From NCBI RefSeq assembly GCF_007994735.1, contig NZ_VOIL01000001.1, positions 930,001 to 994,000 of the forward strand: a stretch of DNA of 64,000 bases. Direction: 5' to 3'. The notes beneath the pieces are model-generated. The model searched no databases and had not been told where the DNA came from. It saw only the letters and a program-made list of their open reading frames with translations. A program made the translations under genes and the position numbers. The stretch comes from Nesterenkonia populi. Lineage in GTDB: Bacteria; Actinomycetota; Actinomycetes; Actinomycetales; Micrococcaceae. Shown piece by piece: positions 62,578-64,000 of the stretch; positions within the stretch are counted from its first letter, which is position 1, and each line of letters opens with the position of its first letter.

Positions 62578-63959
62578 CACGCACCTTCATGCTGCCCGAT
62601 GTCGGAGAGGGCCTCACCGAGGCCGAGATCACCTCCTGGAAGGTCGCACCGGGGGAGACGGTCGAGGTCAACCAGATCGTCTGCGAGATCGAGACCGCCA
62701 AATCTCTGGTCGAGCTCCCCGTCCCCTTCGCCGGGGAGGTCGTCGGACTGCTGGCCGAGGAGGGCGAGACGGTCGAGGTCGGCAAGCCGCTGATCCGGAT
62801 CGCAGGGGAGGGCGATGACGCCGGCCCCGCGCCCAGCGAGGAGGAGAGCGGCGCGTCGTCCTCTCAGGAGGAGGGCGGCCAGGCGCTGGTGGGCTCCGGT
62901 CCCAAGGCTGATTCCGCGAAGCATCGCCCACGGGTGCGCCCCACCGCGCCGGACGTCATCGATGCGGCCGCGCTGGGCCTGGAGGAGGACGTCGCGGCGC
63001 CGCGGCCGCCGGGGCTGCAGACCACGGACCTCGCGGACATCGTCTCCAAGGCGAGCCCGCCGGTGCGCGCCCTGGCGAAGCGGCTCGGCGTCGCCGTCTG
63101 GGAGCTCGTCGGCTCCGGACGGAACGGGCAGATCACCCGGGACGACGTGGAGCGGCAGGCCCGGGCGAAGAAGGCGCAGCAGGACAAGGGGCAGACCCCG
63201 CGCGCCGGCGCACCGACCTCCCAGGGGCGCCCGCCCACGCCGCAGGAGATCGGGCTGCTCTATGACGGGCCGCGTGAGGAGAACGTGCAGGTCCGGGGAG
63301 TGCGGAAGGCCACCGCCCTCAACGTCGCCGCCTCAGCTCAGAACGTCCCGCACGTCTCCGTCTTCAAAGAGGTGGACGTCACCCGCACCATGGAGCTGCG
63401 CACCGCCCTGAAGCAGGACCCGTCGTACCAGGGGCTGAGCGTCTCGCCGATGCTGTTCGCCGCCAAAGCGATCATCTGGGCTGCGCGCCGCAACCCGCAG
63501 GTCAACGCGACATGGCATGAGACCCACTACACCCTGCGGAACTATGTGAACCTCGGGATCGCCGCCGCGACCCCCCGGGGGCTGATGGTCCCGGTGATCC
63601 ATGAGGCCCATACGTACAACACGCAGGGGCTGGCCGCTGCGATCACCCAGCTGACCGTGGACGCCCGGGACGGGCGCACCACCCCCGGCGAGATGCAGGG
63701 CGGGACCATCTCCATCACCAACATCGGCACCCTGGGCCTGGACTCGGGCACGCCGATCCTGCCTCCGGGCCAGGCGAGCATCGTTGCCCTGGGCGCGGTC
63801 CGGAAGAGGCCTTGGGTGGTGGACGGCCAGATCGTCCCTCGTGACGTGATGGTCATCGGAGGGTCCTTCGACCACCGGCTCATCGACGGCGACCAGGCCG
63901 GATCCTTCATCTCCGATGTTGCCAAGGTGATGGAGGAGCCGGGCCTTCTGCTGGACTGA
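62574..63959 (+). CDS. Dihydrolipoamide acyltransferase (E2), single lipoyl domain
   Basis: A 461-residue E2. The lipoyl domain (1-78) has the modified Lys43 in EIETAKS. The peripheral-subunit-binding domain is at about 161-195 (VRALAKRLGVAVWELVGSGRNGQITRDDVE) and the catalytic domain (about 235-461) has His434 and Asp438 in FDHRLIDG. Flexible acidic and Ala/Pro linkers join them. The start is GTG (GTGA overlap). No E3 gene is within the remaining 41 nt of the window. Confidence 0.93.
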   Translation: MTRTFMLPDVGEGLTEAEITSWKVAPGETVEVNQIVCEIETAKSLVELPVPFAGEVVGLLAEEGETVEVGKPLIRIAGEGDDAGPAPSEEESGASSSQEEGGQALVGSGPKADSAKHRPRVRPTAPDVIDAAALGLEEDVAAPRPPGLQTTDLADIVSKASPPVRALAKRLGVAVWELVGSGRNGQITRDDVERQARAKKAQQDKGQTPRAGAPTSQGRPPTPQEIGLLYDGPREENVQVRGVRKATALNVAASAQNVPHVSVFKEVDVTRTMELRTALKQDPSYQGLSVSPMLFAAKAIIWAARRNPQVNATWHETHYTLRNYVNLGIAAATPRGLMVPVIHEAHTYNTQGLAAAITQLTVDARDGRTTPGEMQGGTISITNIGTLGLDSGTPILPPGQASIVALGAVRKRPWVVDGQIVPRDVMVIGGSFDHRLIDGDQAGSFISDVAKVMEEPGLLLD

Positions 63960-64000
63960 TGCCGGGGCGGGGGCAGGCGTCCTTCAGTAGTCGACTTCTG

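Noticed and set aside
1..64000. tRNA, rRNA, riboswitch, insertion sequence or prophage
   Set aside because: No cloverleaf-like, rRNA-like or transposase-like sequence was noticed in gaps or genes; a covariance-model scan was not possible here.

Overview
This is a high-GC actinobacterial chromosome window, most likely from the Micrococcaceae. The gene content and the strongly acidic proteins (GrpE, the SurA-like lipoprotein, the solute-binding proteins) suggest a halotolerant genus such as Nesterenkonia. That genus call is inference, because there is no rRNA gene here to confirm it. Two HspR (HAIR) operators before dnaK, many leaderless start codons (a TANNNT box 5-8 nt before ATG/GTG) and translationally coupled ATGA/GTGA junctions all fit an actinobacterium. 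No tRNA, rRNA, insertion sequence, prophage or CRISPR array was seen.

Layout: 1-2628 is a four-carbon sugar-acid operon (partial D-erythronate dehydrogenase, GntP permease, OtnC decarboxylase). 2743-3534 is an SGNH hydrolase. 3567-10052 is a divergent cluster of a class III aminotransferase, a large FAD/Fe-S 2-hydroxyacid dehydrogenase, a FadR-type regulator and a semialdehyde dehydrogenase. 10067-13382 is a LysR regulator and a carnitine-to-glycine-betaine operon. 13456-17768 is the heat-shock operon dnaK-grpE-dnaJ-hspR. 17844-20533 holds a lipoprotein penicillin-binding protein and trmB. 20507-23785 holds a BCCT osmolyte transporter and an orphan betaine-binding protein. 23840-26973 holds a lone winged-helix protein and copZ-copA.

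26960-30880 is an amino-acid/metabolite efflux region (LysE, two EamA proteins, a MocR regulator). 30925-36744 holds a proline iminopeptidase, a LysR regulator and bifunctional PutA, which together suit peptide and proline use. 36745-38019 is a decayed region with a DUF4143 ATPase fragment, a lipoprotein and a 23-bp tandem repeat. 38020-41369 pairs a formylglycine-generating enzyme with choline sulfatase and two DUF202 membrane proteins. 41380-47571 is an AraC regulator with a complete ferric-siderophore uptake set. Then come rlmN, a molybdate module (TOBE regulator, modA, modB, no modC), an aminotransferase, a SurA-like lipoprotein, a Pr6Pr membrane protein, an ABC exporter, purB, a WXG-like protein with a lipase-like partner, a small membrane protein, and a 2-oxoacid dehydrogenase operon (E1alpha, E1beta, E2).

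A common theme is compatible solutes. Carnitine is converted to betaine, choline sulfate is hydrolysed to choline, BCCT and OpuAC-type proteins bind or import betaine, and PutA disposes of proline. This matches life under changing salinity.
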